NCBI RefSeq assembly: GCF_900105345.1
Contig: NZ_FNSN01000003.1
Location: 1,612,001 to 1,676,000, forward strand
From: Arthrobacter woluwensis
GTDB lineage: Bacteria > Actinomycetota > Actinomycetes > Actinomycetales > Micrococcaceae
Length of the DNA: 64,000 nucleotides
Direction: 5' to 3'
Positions within the stretch are counted from its first letter, which is position 1, and each line of letters starts with the position of its first letter. The notes below the pieces were generated by a model, which saw nothing but the letters and a program-made list of their open reading frames with translations, searched no databases and was not told the origin of the DNA. This document shows, piece after piece, positions 37,127 to 45,415 of the stretch. The position numbers and the translations under genes are program-made.

Positions 37127-38239
37127 ATGACTGCGACGGCTCAAGACGTCACCTTCACCATCCAGCGCTCGGAGACCCCGAAGTCCGCTGAGGAACGCGC
37201 CGAGATCCTGGCGAACCCGGGATTCGGCAACCACTTCACCGACCACACCGCCGTCGTCGACTACACGGTCGACGCGGACGGCAACGGTTCCTGGCATGAC
37301 GCCCGCGTCGAGCCCTACGGCCCGATCAGCCTGGACCCCGCGGCCGGCGTGCTGCACTACGGCCAGGAGATCTTCGAAGGCCTCAAGGCGTACCGTCACG
37401 CCGACGGTTCCATCTGGACCTTCCGTCCCGACGCCAACGCCCGCCGTCTGAACAAGTCCGCCGAGCGCCTCGCGCTGCCACAGCTTCCCGAAGAGGTCTT
37501 CGTCGAGGCGATCAAGCGGCTCGTGGCCGAGGACCAGGACTGGGTCCCGTCCGGCGACGGCGAGGCCCTGTACCTCCGTCCGTTCATGATCGCCACCGAG
37601 GCCTTCCTGGGTGTCCGCCCGGCGCGTGAGGTGTCCTTCCGCGTCATCGCGTCCCCGGCCGGCAACTACTTCGGCGGCGAGCTGAAGCCCGTCTCCATCT
37701 GGATCTCCCGCCAGTACGCCCGTGCGGGACGCGGCGGCACCGGTGCGGCCAAGTGCGGCGGCAACTACGCCGCGTCGCTGATCGCCCAGATGGAAGCCGA
37801 GTCGCACGGCTGCAAGCAGGTGCTCTTCCTGGACCCGTTCAATGACAACGCGGTCGAAGAGCTCGGCGGCATGAACGTCTTCTTCGTCCTCAAGGACGGC
37901 TCCCTGGTGACCCCCGCCCTCAGCGGCACCATCCTCGAAGGCGTCACCCGATCCTCGATCATCACCGTGGCCCGCGAAATGGGCCGCGAAGTGGTCGAGC
38001 GCAAGATCACCCTGGATGAGTGGCGCGACGGCGTGGCCTCCGGCGAGATCGCCGAAGTGTTCGCCTGCGGCACGGCCGCGGTCATCACCCCGATCGGCCT
38101 GCTCAAGGACGAGACCGAGAGCATCGGCAGCGAGGACGCCAAGGCCGGCGAGGTCACCATGGCCATCCGCGAACGCCTGCTCGGGATCCAGACCGGCAAG
38201 GTCGAGGACACGCACGGCTGGCTGACCCGCCTGGCCTGA
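37127..38239 (+). CDS. ilvE: Branched-chain amino-acid aminotransferase
   Basis: PLP enzyme making the last step to valine, leucine and isoleucine from the keto acids with glutamate as donor. 370 aa, fold-type IV class (the mitochondrial-BCAT-like long form). Seen: LHYGQEIFEGLKAYR, SLYLRPFM-like LYLRPFMIATEAFLG, the PLP lysine at about 209 in AAKCGGNYAASLIAQ, and EVFACGTAAVITPIG. The ATG has GGAGGA upstream. It follows leuB on the same strand, placing two Leu-pathway genes together; a terminator-like hairpin lies downstream. Confidence 0.96.
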   Translation: MTATAQDVTFTIQRSETPKSAEERAEILANPGFGNHFTDHTAVVDYTVDADGNGSWHDARVEPYGPISLDPAAGVLHYGQEIFEGLKAYRHADGSIWTFRPDANARRLNKSAERLALPQLPEEVFVEAIKRLVAEDQDWVPSGDGEALYLRPFMIATEAFLGVRPAREVSFRVIASPAGNYFGGELKPVSIWISRQYARAGRGGTGAAKCGGNYAASLIAQMEAESHGCKQVLFLDPFNDNAVEELGGMNVFFVLKDGSLVTPALSGTILEGVTRSSIITVAREMGREVVERKITLDEWRDGVASGEIAEVFACGTAAVITPIGLLKDETESIGSEDAKAGEVTMAIRERLLGIQTGKVEDTHGWLTRLA

Positions 38240-38275
38240 GCCCGTTCTTCCCGGCCCTCCCTCTGAGGGCCTCCC

Positions 38276-38316
38276 GTGGCCGCCCCCGGTGACGCATCGC
38301 GTCGCTGGGCGGCCAC
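38276..38316 (+). terminator. Terminator downstream of ilvE
   Basis: Stem GTGGCCGCCC (38276-38285) with GGGCGGCCAC (38307-38316), 21-nt loop with internal complementarity, just past the ilvE stop. Confidence 0.5.
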
Positions 38317-38340
38317 AGCCGTTTCTGGCAAGCTGTCCTC

Positions 38341-39255
38341 ATGCCCGACACCACTCCTGACGCCGTATCGCCCGTGTCTGAACCGCAGACGGGGTCTCCC
38401 GCCCCCGGCCGGCCCTCGCCCGCCGAGGTGCCTCTGCCCGCCGAGCTGCTGTCCGGTGTCCTGACCGACGCCGGTCCCGGCTTCCGGGTGCTGCTCGCCC
38501 CGAACCCCGGGCCCATGAGCCTGCGCGGCACGCAGAGTTACGTGATCGGGCCGGACGGCGCGTGCGTGGTCGTTGATCCCGGGCCTGAGGACGAGACTCA
38601 TCTGGCAGCGCTGGCCGCCCTCCGGCCGGTGCTGATCCTGGTCACGCACCGCCACGCGGACCACACGGCGGGCATCGACCGGCTGCGGGAAATGACCGGC
38701 GCTCCCGTGCGGGCCGCGTCCCCGGACTTCTGCCGAGCCGCAGGACCGTTGCTGGACGGGGAGACGTTGCGAGTGGGTGACCTGGAGATCCGCGTGATCG
38801 CGACGCCGGGCCACACCTCCGATTCGCTCTGCTTCCATGTGCTGGGTGTCCGGGCGCCCGGCGAGGACGGGGGACAGGAGGGCGGCGGCCTCCTGAGTGG
38901 CGACACGATCCTCGGCGCCGGCACCACGATGCTGGACCACCCGGACGGCACGGTCGCCGACTACCTCGCCAGCCTCGGGAAGCTGGCCGCCCTCGCGGAG
39001 GACGCCGGGGCTCCGGTGACCCTGTTCCCGGCCCACGGCGGGCTGGGCGGGGACCTCGGCGTCGTCGTGCGGGAGTACCGCGAGCACCGCCTCTCCCGGC
39101 TCGGCGAGGTGCGCCGCGCTGTCGCCGCCGTGGGCGACGACGTCGACGCGGTCACCGCCGCCGTCTATCCGGACGTGCCGGACGGCGTGAGGCGTGCCGC
39201 GCGCCTGAGCGTCGAGGCGCAGCTGAGGTACCTGCGGGACTCCCGCGACGACTAG
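38341..39255 (+). CDS. MBL-fold metallo-hydrolase (LACTB2-like)
   Basis: A 304-aa metallo-beta-lactamase-fold protein. The metal motif THRHADHTAG (HxHxDH) is at about residue 102, followed by ATPGHTSDSLCFH and a later FPAHGG. After the catalytic fold, a C-terminal helical region with TAAVYPDVPDGVRRAARLSV resembles the winged-helix tail of LACTB2-type hydrolases, some of which act on RNA. The first 35 residues are Pro-rich. It converges on the beta-ketoacyl synthase and their stops overlap by 3 bp. Substrate not readable; a thioesterase or endoribonuclease role is possible. Confidence 0.88.
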   Translation: MPDTTPDAVSPVSEPQTGSPAPGRPSPAEVPLPAELLSGVLTDAGPGFRVLLAPNPGPMSLRGTQSYVIGPDGACVVVDPGPEDETHLAALAALRPVLILVTHRHADHTAGIDRLREMTGAPVRAASPDFCRAAGPLLDGETLRVGDLEIRVIATPGHTSDSLCFHVLGVRAPGEDGGQEGGGLLSGDTILGAGTTMLDHPDGTVADYLASLGKLAALAEDAGAPVTLFPAHGGLGGDLGVVVREYREHRLSRLGEVRRAVAAVGDDVDAVTAAVYPDVPDGVRRAARLSVEAQLRYLRDSRDD

Positions 39256-40478
39256 GCGCGGGTGACGACGAGCGACACGTTCTGCCCGCCGAAGCCGAAG
39301 GAGTTGCTCAGCACCGCGGCCTGCGGAGTGTCGCGCCGTTCGAGGGCGACGTCCAGGTCGATGCCGGGGTCCACCGTGTCCGGAGAGAGGTTCCGGGTGG
39401 GCGGGACGACCCCGTGTTCCACGCTCAGGACCGCCAGGAGTGCCTCGATCGCGCCCGCGGCGCCGAACAGATGGCCCAGCGCGGCTTTCGGTGCCGTGAC
39501 CGTGGCCCGGCCGAAGACCTCGCGGATGGCCTCGGCCTCGCCGGAATCGCCCACCGGTGTCCCGGTCGCATGAGCGTTGACGTGGGAGATGTCCTCGGGG
39601 CGCAGTCCCGCCTGGGCGAGGGCCTTGCGCATGGCGGCGGTCTGCCCCGAACCGTCCGGAGCCGGGGCCGTGATGTGGTGTGCGTCGGAGGTGATGCCCG
39701 CCCCGGCCAGGACCGCGTGAACGGCCGCCCCACGGCGTCGCGCATGCTCGGCGCTCTCCAGGACGACGACGGCGGCGCCTTCCGAGAGCACGAAGCCCCG
39801 CCGGTCGGCGGCGAACGGCCGGGAGGCTGAGGCGGCGTCCTCGCCGGGCTGCGCGAGGGCGCGGGTCTGCGCGAACCCGGCGACGGTGATCGGCGCGATC
39901 GCGGCCTCGGTTCCTCCCGCGATCACCACGTCCGCCTCCCCGGACCTGATGAGCCGGGCCCCGAGCGCGATGGCCTCGGCTCCCGACGAGCAGGCCGACA
40001 CCGGGGTGTATGCGCCGCCGCGGGCGCCGTACTCGATGCTGATGGTCGCGGCCGCGGCATTGGGCATGAGCATGGGGATCGTCCGTGGGGAGACGCGGCG
40101 CTGCCCCGAGGTCTCCAGCACGTCGTCCTGCTCGAGCAGCGTGGTCACCCCGCCGATGCCCGTGCCGATGGCGACGGCGAAACGGTCCGGGTCGACGTCG
40201 GGCATCCCGGCGTCCACCCACGCCTCCGCCGTGGCCACGAGGGCCGCTTGCTGGGAGCGGTCGAGCCGCTTGGCCTGGACAGGGTCCAGCAGGGTGGCAG
40301 GATCGACCGCCATCCGGCCCGCGACCTGCCGGGCGAGCTCCGCGACACCGGTGCCGGGGAGCGAGACGACGCCCAGCCCCGAGCCACCGGCGAGCAGGGC
40401 GGCCCAGGTCGTGGGAACGTCCGGGCCCAGGGGAGTGATGGCGCCGAGGCCGGTGATGACCACTGCGGAGGATTCCAT
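39252..40478 (-). CDS. Beta-ketoacyl-ACP synthase II-like enzyme, stand-alone
   Basis: A 408-aa condensing enzyme of the FabF type that elongates acyl-ACP with malonyl-ACP. Catalytic triad visible: Cys163 in VSACSSGAEAI, first His in NAHATGTPVGDSGEAEA, second His in ALGHLFGAAGAIEALL. C-terminal SNSFGFGGQNVSLVV is intact. No acyl carrier protein, malonyltransferase or other fatty-acid gene is adjacent, so this is not part of the main fab cluster. It is divergent from a TetR gene with a double operator in between, indicating inducible expression. It might adapt membrane lipids or act in a specialised lipid pathway; inference only. Confidence 0.9.
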   Translation of the reverse strand: MESSAVVITGLGAITPLGPDVPTTWAALLAGGSGLGVVSLPGTGVAELARQVAGRMAVDPATLLDPVQAKRLDRSQQAALVATAEAWVDAGMPDVDPDRFAVAIGTGIGGVTTLLEQDDVLETSGQRRVSPRTIPMLMPNAAAATISIEYGARGGAYTPVSACSSGAEAIALGARLIRSGEADVVIAGGTEAAIAPITVAGFAQTRALAQPGEDAASASRPFAADRRGFVLSEGAAVVVLESAEHARRRGAAVHAVLAGAGITSDAHHITAPAPDGSGQTAAMRKALAQAGLRPEDISHVNAHATGTPVGDSGEAEAIREVFGRATVTAPKAALGHLFGAAGAIEALLAVLSVEHGVVPPTRNLSPDTVDPGIDLDVALERRDTPQAAVLSNSFGFGGQNVSLVVTRA

Positions 40479-40491
40479 GGGATCGCCTTTC

Positions 40492-40533
40492 TTGTATGTG
40501 ATACAACAATGTTTAAAGTTGTATCACATACAA
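40492..40533. promoter_or_regulatory. Doubled TetR operator between the synthase and tetR genes
   Basis: Perfect inverted repeat of 16-bp arms, TTGTATGTGATACAAC (40492-40507) and complement (40518-40533), 10-bp AT spacer. Each arm is itself a palindrome, TTGTAT-N3-ATACAA, so two complete dimer sites are present, centres 27 bp apart. Candidate promoters overlap: TTGAAT-N17-TAAACA on minus (40538-40510) for the synthase, and TACAAT (40529-40534) on plus, six bases from the tetR ATG. Confidence 0.85.
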
Positions 40534-40540
40534 TTCAAGG

Positions 40541-41161
40541 ATGATCGCGGAACGAAGCACGGCCACCGCCGTACCCTCGACGGGAGGGGAGCGCGGCCGC
40601 GCCACCCGGAATCGGCTCACGGCCGCCGCCGCCCGGCTCTGCTCCGAGCGGCGGAGCCTCGACGTGAGCGTGGCGGAGATCGCCCGGGAGGCGGGGGTCT
40701 TCCCGAACCAGGTCACGTATCACTTCGGTTCCAAGGACTCCCTGCTGCTCCACGCAGCCTTCCTGGTGCTGCTGCACGAGACGCGGCGGGTCGAACGCAT
40801 CGGACGGCAGGCGCACGACGCCGAAGCGTTCCGGCGCAACATCTCTCGTGCCGTGCTCGCTCTTCCCGCGCTTCCCCTCGTGGCGAAAGCCCTCGCGACC
40901 GGGGTCGCCAAGCCGGAACTCGCTCCCGTGGTCGATCATCATCTGCACCTGCTGTTCCGTCAGTCGGAGCGGTTCCTGCGGCAGCAGATCGACGGCCGGG
41001 GGTGGGCGACGGCGCGGCCCCTCGAGGCCGAGGCCCGCACCTTCTGGAGCACGGCGCTGGGGGCGGCGCTCCTCTCCCGTGCCGGCGCCGACGGCACGGC
41101 CGATGATCTGGACCTGGCCGGAGTGCTCACCGTCCGGGACGAGGCTGACCCGCTCGGCTGA
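40541..41161 (+). CDS. TetR family transcriptional regulator
   Basis: A 206-aa repressor. N-terminal helix-turn-helix at about residues 20-65: TRNRLTAAAARLCSER, then SVAEIAREAGVFPNQVTYHFGSKDSLLL (quoted by its family pattern VxxIAxxAGV...YHF.SK..L). The C-terminal domain is helical and of unassigned ligand class. The ATG at 40541 is only six bases after a TACAAT -10, so the mRNA is probably leaderless, and the operator overlaps that -10, giving tight autorepression. Divergence from the beta-ketoacyl synthase makes that gene the likely target, perhaps in response to an acyl-CoA or fatty acid. Confidence 0.9.
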   Translation: MIAERSTATAVPSTGGERGRATRNRLTAAAARLCSERRSLDVSVAEIAREAGVFPNQVTYHFGSKDSLLLHAAFLVLLHETRRVERIGRQAHDAEAFRRNISRAVLALPALPLVAKALATGVAKPELAPVVDHHLHLLFRQSERFLRQQIDGRGWATARPLEAEARTFWSTALGAALLSRAGADGTADDLDLAGVLTVRDEADPLG

Positions 41162-41180
41162 GGCGCCGGACTGAGACCGC

Positions 41181-41246
41181 GTTCTGCGCCCGGAATCGGT
41201 TTCCGCGCCCCAATTGAGGCGCGCTCTGCGAATCAGGGCGCAGAAC
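41181..41246. repeat. Inverted repeat element downstream of tetR
   Basis: Arms GTTCTGCGCCC (41181-41191) and its exact complement (41236-41246) enclose a second short GCGCC/GGCGC pairing. It may terminate tetR, but the long spacing and position beside other repeats suggest a dispersed palindromic element. Confidence 0.5.
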
Positions 41247-41267
41247 CATGGGGGAGGCGCTCGTCGG

Positions 41268-41393
41268 GGGCCCCTCGCGCCCTAGCGTCTAGTGCGCTCC
41301 CCGAACTCGCTGCGCTCGTCCGGGGCCCTCGCGCCCTAGCGTCCAGGGCGCTCCCAACGCTCGCAAGCTCGCGTCGGGCCCCTCGCGCCCTAG
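41268..41393. repeat. 54-bp tandem repeat, two full copies and a partial third
   Basis: Units begin at 41268, 41322 and 41376 with almost the same 18-mer, GGGCCCCTCGCGCCCTAG. Units 1 and 2 agree over most of their 54 bp; the third stops at the FAH promoter. A partial preceding end (GGCGCTCGTCG) suggests an older fourth copy. Each unit carries a TAGnnT hexamer at the same place, and the third of these is the apparent -10 of the next gene. Confidence 0.75.
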
Positions 41394-41396
41394 ACT
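41391..41396 (+). promoter_or_regulatory. -10 element of the FAH-family gene, leaderless configuration
   Basis: TAGACT fits TAnnnT and ends seven bases before the ATG at 41404. No ribosome site is present between them. Confidence 0.55.
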
Positions 41397-41403
41397 TAGC
41401 ACC

Positions 41404-42180
41404 ATGCGTATCGCCCGTTTCGTCCTTGACTCCGAACCCCAGTACGGCATCGTCGACGGCCCCGCCGGGTCCGAGACCGTGACCGTCATCCACGGCGACC
41501 CGTTCTTCAACGGTGTCGAGCGGACCGGAACCACCCACCCGCTCGTCGACGTCCGCCTCGTGGCCCCGATCATCCCGCGCAGCAAGGTGGTGGGTGTCGG
41601 CCGCAACTACGCCGAACACGCCGCTGAGCTGGGCAATGAGGTCCCCGAGGAGCCGCTGCTCTTCTTCAAGCCCAACACGTCCGTGATCGGCCCGGGTGAG
41701 CCGGTCTTCCTGCCCGAATTCAGCGACGAGATCTCCTTCGAAGGCGAACTCGCCGTCGTGATCGGCCGTATCTGCAAGGACGTCCCGGTGGAGCGCGCCG
41801 ACGAGGTCATCTTCGGGTACACCTGCTCCAACGACCTCACCGCCCGCGACGTGCAGCGCCGTGAGAAGCAGTGGGCGCGCGCCAAGGGCTTCGACGGCTC
41901 CGCGCCCCTGGGACCGTGGATCGAGACCGAGCTGGACACCGAGTCGCTCGGCCTGCGCACGCTCGTCAACGGCGAGGTCAAGCAGGACGGGAACACCGCG
42001 GACATGGTCTGGGGTGTCAAGGAACTCGTCGCCGAGGTGTCCCGCGCGTTCACCCTCCTGCCCGGCGATGTCATCCTCACGGGCACCCCGGCCGGCGTCG
42101 GGCTGCTGAACGAGGGGGACCGGGTCTCCGTGGAGATCGAGGGCATCGGGACGCTGACCAACCCGGTGGTGCGGCGCTAG
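41404..42180 (+). CDS. Fumarylacetoacetate hydrolase family protein
   Basis: A 258-aa metal-dependent enzyme of the FAH superfamily (hydrolases, decarboxylases and isomerases of beta-diketo acids). Seen: [34 protein letters not shown], the metal-binding [39 protein letters not shown] and the C-terminal [13 protein letters not shown]. This is the short form without the eukaryotic N-terminal domain. It often lies before gltX in actinobacteria with no known functional link. Real substrate uncertain; oxaloacetate decarboxylase or acylpyruvase activity is found in close relatives. Confidence 0.92.
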   Translation: MRIARFVLDSEPQYGIVDGPAGSETVTVIHGDPFFNGVERTGTTHPLVDVRLVAPIIPRSKVVGVGRNYAEHAAELGNEVPEEPLLFFKPNTSVIGPGEPVFLPEFSDEISFEGELAVVIGRICKDVPVERADEVIFGYTCSNDLTARDVQRREKQWARAKGFDGSAPLGPWIETELDTESLGLRTLVNGEVKQDGNTADMVWGVKELVAEVSRAFTLLPGDVILTGTPAGVGLLNEGDRVSVEIEGIGTLTNPVVRR

Positions 42181-42216
42181 GCGGCCCACCCGAGCCTCCC
42201 GGACGGCCTGTCCGGG

Positions 42217-42258
42217 CGCGACGGCGCGTGGCGGCGGAAGCCGCTCCGCGCCGTCGCG
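42217..42258 (+). terminator. Terminator after the FAH-family gene
   Basis: Perfect 12-bp stem, CGCGACGGCGCG (42217-42228) with CGCGCCGTCGCG (42247-42258), 37 bp downstream of the stop and before gltX. Confidence 0.55.
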
Positions 42259-42320
42259 CTGTCCGGACTGAGCCGGGGCGTCCGTGGATGCTCTCGGGAA
42301 GTCGTAAAGTTAGAACCACT

Positions 42321-43838
42321 ATGACTACCGCTGAACGCCTTGGCTCCGATATCCCCAGCGTCGATGACACCACGCCTGTCCGCGTGCGCTTCTGCCCGTC
42401 TCCCACGGGCACCCCGCACGTCGGCCTGATCCGCACCGCCCTGTTCAACTGGGCCTATGCCCGCCACACCGGCGGCAAGATGATCTTCCGCATCGAGGAC
42501 ACGGATCAGCAGCGCGACTCGGAGGAGAGCTACCAGCAGCTCCTCGAGGCCCTGGCCTGGCTCGGCATCACCTGGGATGAAGGCGTCGTGACCGGTGGCC
42601 CGCACGAACCGTACCGCCAGTCGCAGCGCGGCGAGATCTACCAGGACGTCATCGCCAAGCTGGTCGCCGGCGGGCACGTTTACGAGTCCTACTCCACCCC
42701 GGAGGAGATCGAGGCCCGGCACCGTGCCGCAGGCCGCGACCCGAAGCTCGGCTACGACGGCTTCGACCGCGAGCTGAGCGAGGAGCAGGTGGCGGCGTTC
42801 AAGGCGGAGGGCCGTGAGCCCGTGCTGCGCCTGCGCATGCCGGACGAGGACCTCACCTTCACCGACCTGGTGCGCGGCGAGATCACCTTCAAGGCCGGAT
42901 CCGTGCCGGACTTCGTGGTGGTCCGCGCCAACGGCCAGCCCCTCTACACCCTGGTGAACCCGGTGGATGACGCGCTCATGGGCGTGACGCACGTGCTCCG
43001 CGGCGAGGACCTGCTGTCCTCCACGCCGCGTCAGATCGCGCTCTACCGCGCGCTGTTCGCCATCGGTGTCGCCGAGTACATGCCGCTCTTCGGCCACCTG
43101 CCGTACGTCATGGGCGAGGGCAACAAGAAGCTCTCCAAGCGCGACCCGCAGTCCAGCCTCTTCCTGCAGCGCGACCGCGGCTTCATCCCGGAGGGCCTGC
43201 TGAACTACCTGGCCCTGCTCGGCTGGTCGCTGTCCGCCGACGAGGACATCTTCACGGTGGACCAGCTCGTGGCGAACTTCGACATCCACGACGTCCTGGC
43301 CAACCCGGCGCGCTTCGATCAGAAGAAGGCGGACGCCATCAACGGCACCCACATCCGTCTGCTCGGCGCCGAGGACTTCCGCAACCGCCTGGTGCCGTAC
43401 CTGCGCGCCGCGGGCCTGGTGGGGGAGACCCTTACCGGCCGCGAGGAGGAGATCCTCACCGAGGCCGCGCCGCTGGTCCAGGAGCGCATCACCCTGCTGG
43501 GCGAGGCCCCGGAGATGCTCGCCTTCCTCTTCAAGGCCGACGACGCGATCGACGTCGCGGATGACGCGCTGAAGGGTATGCCGGAGAACGCCGGAGAGGC
43601 CCTGGACGCCGCGGTCGACGCCCTGGACGCCTTGGAGGACTGGAACGCCCAGACCATCCAGGAGGCCCTGCGAGGCGCTCTGGTGGACGGCCTGGGACTC
43701 AAGCCCCGCCTGGCCTTCGGTCCGGTCCGCACGGCCCTCTCCGGCCGCCGGATCTCGCCGCCGCTGTTCGAGTCGATGGTGATCCTGGGGAAGGACTCCT
43801 CCCTGGCCCGTCTCCGCGCCTTCCGCGCCACCCGCTGA
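42321..43838 (+). CDS. gltX: Glutamyl-tRNA synthetase
   Basis: Class I synthetase charging tRNA-Glu (and tRNA-Gln in organisms using the amidotransferase route). 505 aa. Seen: HIGH-type motif [39 protein letters not shown], the KMSKS-type [11 protein letters not shown], and the C-terminal anticodon domain with [17 protein letters not shown]. The ATG has no ribosome site; TAAAGT (42305) and TAGAAC (42311) lie 10 and 4 bases away, suggesting a leaderless or nearly leaderless mRNA. Two tRNA-Glu genes lie 1 kb downstream, an apt pairing. Confidence 0.95.
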   Translation: MTTAERLGSDIPSVDDTTPVRVRFCPSPTGTPHVGLIRTALFNWAYARHTGGKMIFRIEDTDQQRDSEESYQQLLEALAWLGITWDEGVVTGGPHEPYRQSQRGEIYQDVIAKLVAGGHVYESYSTPEEIEARHRAAGRDPKLGYDGFDRELSEEQVAAFKAEGREPVLRLRMPDEDLTFTDLVRGEITFKAGSVPDFVVVRANGQPLYTLVNPVDDALMGVTHVLRGEDLLSSTPRQIALYRALFAIGVAEYMPLFGHLPYVMGEGNKKLSKRDPQSSLFLQRDRGFIPEGLLNYLALLGWSLSADEDIFTVDQLVANFDIHDVLANPARFDQKKADAINGTHIRLLGAEDFRNRLVPYLRAAGLVGETLTGREEEILTEAAPLVQERITLLGEAPEMLAFLFKADDAIDVADDALKGMPENAGEALDAAVDALDALEDWNAQTIQEALRGALVDGLGLKPRLAFGPVRTALSGRRISPPLFESMVILGKDSSLARLRAFRATR

Positions 43839-43846
43839 GGCCGGCC

Positions 43847-44701
43847 ATGGTCCCCACGGGAGTCCTGTTCGACATCGATGACACCCTCGTGGACCTGGCC
43901 TCCGCCATGACCCGCGCCCTGGGCGGCAGCCTCCTCGAGGTTCTGCCGCCCGGGGCACTGGCGTCTCTGGGGCTGGGTTCCGGCGTGCCCGCCGCGGACG
44001 GCGCGGGACTTTCCGCGCACGACGTCGAGGCCCGCCGTCGCTGGCTGGCGTTCAGTGAGCACTTCGTGCAGGACGTCACGGGCGCCTACGACGACTACCT
44101 CACCGGCCGCCTGGACTTCCGGTCCATGCGGATCCTGCGGCTGCACCGGGCGGCGGAACCGCTTGCCCTGACGGTCGACGACGAGCTGGCCCTGCGCTGG
44201 GTCGCCCGGTTCGCCGAGCTCGCCGAGTCCGGGGTGACCCCGTTCCCGGACGTGCTCCCCGTGCTCGATCTCCTCGACGCGCACGGTATCCCGTATGGGG
44301 CTGTCAGCAACAACGTGGAGGCGTTTCAGCGGGCCAAGCTGGGCTACGCCGGGCTGTCCCGCATCACCGTGGTGGTGGGGACCGACACCCTCGGCGTGAC
44401 CAAGCCCGACCCTGCCATCTTCCACGAGGGTGCCCGCCGGCTGGGCGTGGCGCCAGGGGACTGCTGGTACGTCGGGGACAACCCGGTGGTGGATCACGAC
44501 GGCGCCGTGGCCGCCGGGCTGAAGGGCGTGTACCTGGATCGCGGCATCCCTGGGAGCGGCAGCTCCGGGAACTCTCCCGTGCCCGGATTCGTACGGCCTG
44601 CCGGGGAGCGCCTGACCATCCGGTCCTTGTCCGAGGTGCCGGCCCTGATCGAGCTGAACGACCCGGCGCAGGAGTCCCTGAGCGTCGGTGACGCGGTGTG
44701 A
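43847..44701 (+). CDS. HAD-superfamily hydrolase
   Basis: A 284-aa phosphatase-like protein. HAD motifs: I, GVLFDIDDTLVDLAS (nucleophile Asp near residue 7); II, YGAVSNNV; III, VTKPDPAIFHEGARRLG with the Lys; IV, CWYVGDNPVVDHDGAVAAG. A helical cap of type C1 lies between I and II. The ATG is 8 bp after the gltX stop, so it is probably co-transcribed. HAD phosphatases act on many phosphorylated metabolites; no substrate can be proposed from context. The C-terminal 45 residues after the fold are Ser/Pro-rich. Confidence 0.88.
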   Translation: MVPTGVLFDIDDTLVDLASAMTRALGGSLLEVLPPGALASLGLGSGVPAADGAGLSAHDVEARRRWLAFSEHFVQDVTGAYDDYLTGRLDFRSMRILRLHRAAEPLALTVDDELALRWVARFAELAESGVTPFPDVLPVLDLLDAHGIPYGAVSNNVEAFQRAKLGYAGLSRITVVVGTDTLGVTKPDPAIFHEGARRLGVAPGDCWYVGDNPVVDHDGAVAAGLKGVYLDRGIPGSGSSGNSPVPGFVRPAGERLTIRSLSEVPALIELNDPAQESLSVGDAV

Positions 44702-44722
44702 TCCACCGCTCCGGCCGCCGAT

Positions 44723-44751
44723 TTGTCAGCGGCCAGGCGAGCAGGTAAAGT
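44723..44751 (+). promoter_or_regulatory. Promoter of the tRNA-Gln/Glu/Glu cluster
   Basis: TTGTCA (44723-44728) and TAAAGT (44746-44751) with 17-bp spacing, about 57-64 bp upstream of the first tRNA, a good sigma-70-type match. Confidence 0.7.
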
Positions 44752-44815
44752 AATTACTCGTGCTGAGGGGCACGGTGAACCGCAGGGGGAACCGGCGAAT
44801 GCCCTGAGATGCCGA

Positions 44816-44887
44816 TGGGATATGGTGTAATTGGCAACACTACGGTTTCTGGTACCGTCATTCTAGGTTCGAGTCCTGGTATCCCAG
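44816..44887 (+). tRNA. tRNA-Gln (anticodon CUG)
   Basis: A 72-nt cloverleaf: TGGGATA/TATCCCA acceptor stem, discriminator G, CCA not encoded. Stem ACGGT/ACCGT encloses TTCTGGT, giving anticodon CTG for CAG codons. Confidence 0.95.
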
Positions 44888-44951
44888 CGCAGGTTTTCCT
44901 TCGGGAAAACAGCCGGAAGGTCGAGTTTTCTCTGATCCTCCGAAAAGTACT

Positions 44952-45024
44952 GGCCCCATCGTATAGCGGCCTAGTACGCCGCCCTCTCACGGCGGTAACG
45001 CGGGTTCGAATCCCGCTGGGGTCA
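44952..45024 (+). tRNA. tRNA-Glu (anticodon CUC), copy 1
   Basis: A 73-nt cloverleaf starting GGCCCCA and ending TGGGGTC-A, CCA not encoded. Stem CCGCC/GGCGG encloses CTCTCAC, giving anticodon CTC for GAG codons. Confidence 0.96.
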
Positions 45025-45126
45025 CGAAATCCATTCACGCGGCATGCCGGGTGGATGGTCTTCACGTCTGTTCGCAGGCGACAATCGGTGCGGCGTTGTT
45101 CTCCGGAACAAGAGCCGTAAGTGCTC

Positions 45127-45199
45127 GGCCCCATCGTATAGCGGCCTAGTACGCCGCCCTCTCACGGCGGTAACGCGGGTTCGAATCCCGCTGGGGTCA
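45127..45199 (+). tRNA. tRNA-Glu (anticodon CUC), copy 2
   Basis: Identical over all 73 nt to the copy at 44952, separated by 102 bp of unrelated spacer. Same transcript, ending at the terminator at 45205. Confidence 0.96.
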
Positions 45200-45204
45200 C
45201 CACG

Positions 45205-45238
45205 AAGAATCCCCGGTCCACATGGGCCGGGGATTCTT
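45205..45238 (+). terminator. Terminator of the tRNA cluster
   Basis: Perfect 12-bp stem AAGAATCCCCGG (45205-45216) with its complement (45227-45238), followed by GCGTTT, six bases after the last tRNA-Glu. Confidence 0.75.
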
Positions 45239-45261
45239 GCGTTTAAGCCTGGCCGTTCGCC

Positions 45262-45369
45262 GAGTTCGGGGGTTCGGTTGCCTGTTCCACTCGCCCGTTT
45301 CGTGAGTTCGGGGGTTCGTTCCGAGAACAGGGGCTGCAGGCACCGCGCTCGGAACGAACCCCCGAACTC
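45262..45369. repeat. Palindromic repeat element with three GAGTTCGGGGGTTCG units
   Basis: The 15-mer GAGTTCGGGGGTTCG occurs at 45262-45276 and 45304-45318 in direct orientation and at 45355-45369 inverted. The last two belong to a perfect 22-bp inverted repeat (45304-45325 with 45348-45369, 22-nt loop). This resembles a REP-type intergenic element in the gap between the tRNAs and DUF1697. It could also end the minus-strand operon. Confidence 0.75.
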
Positions 45370-45415
45370 GACAGATGGGAGCCTGGGCGTGGGCGGCGCG
45401 ACCGGGGCGCGGCTC

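Noticed and set aside
41268-41393. CRISPR-like spacing of repeats
   Set aside because: Only two and a half directly adjacent 54-bp units with no unique spacers; a tandem repeat, not an array.
44952-45199. Long identical repeat that might be a mobile element end
   Set aside because: It is two complete tRNA-Glu genes; flanks differ and no transposase is present.
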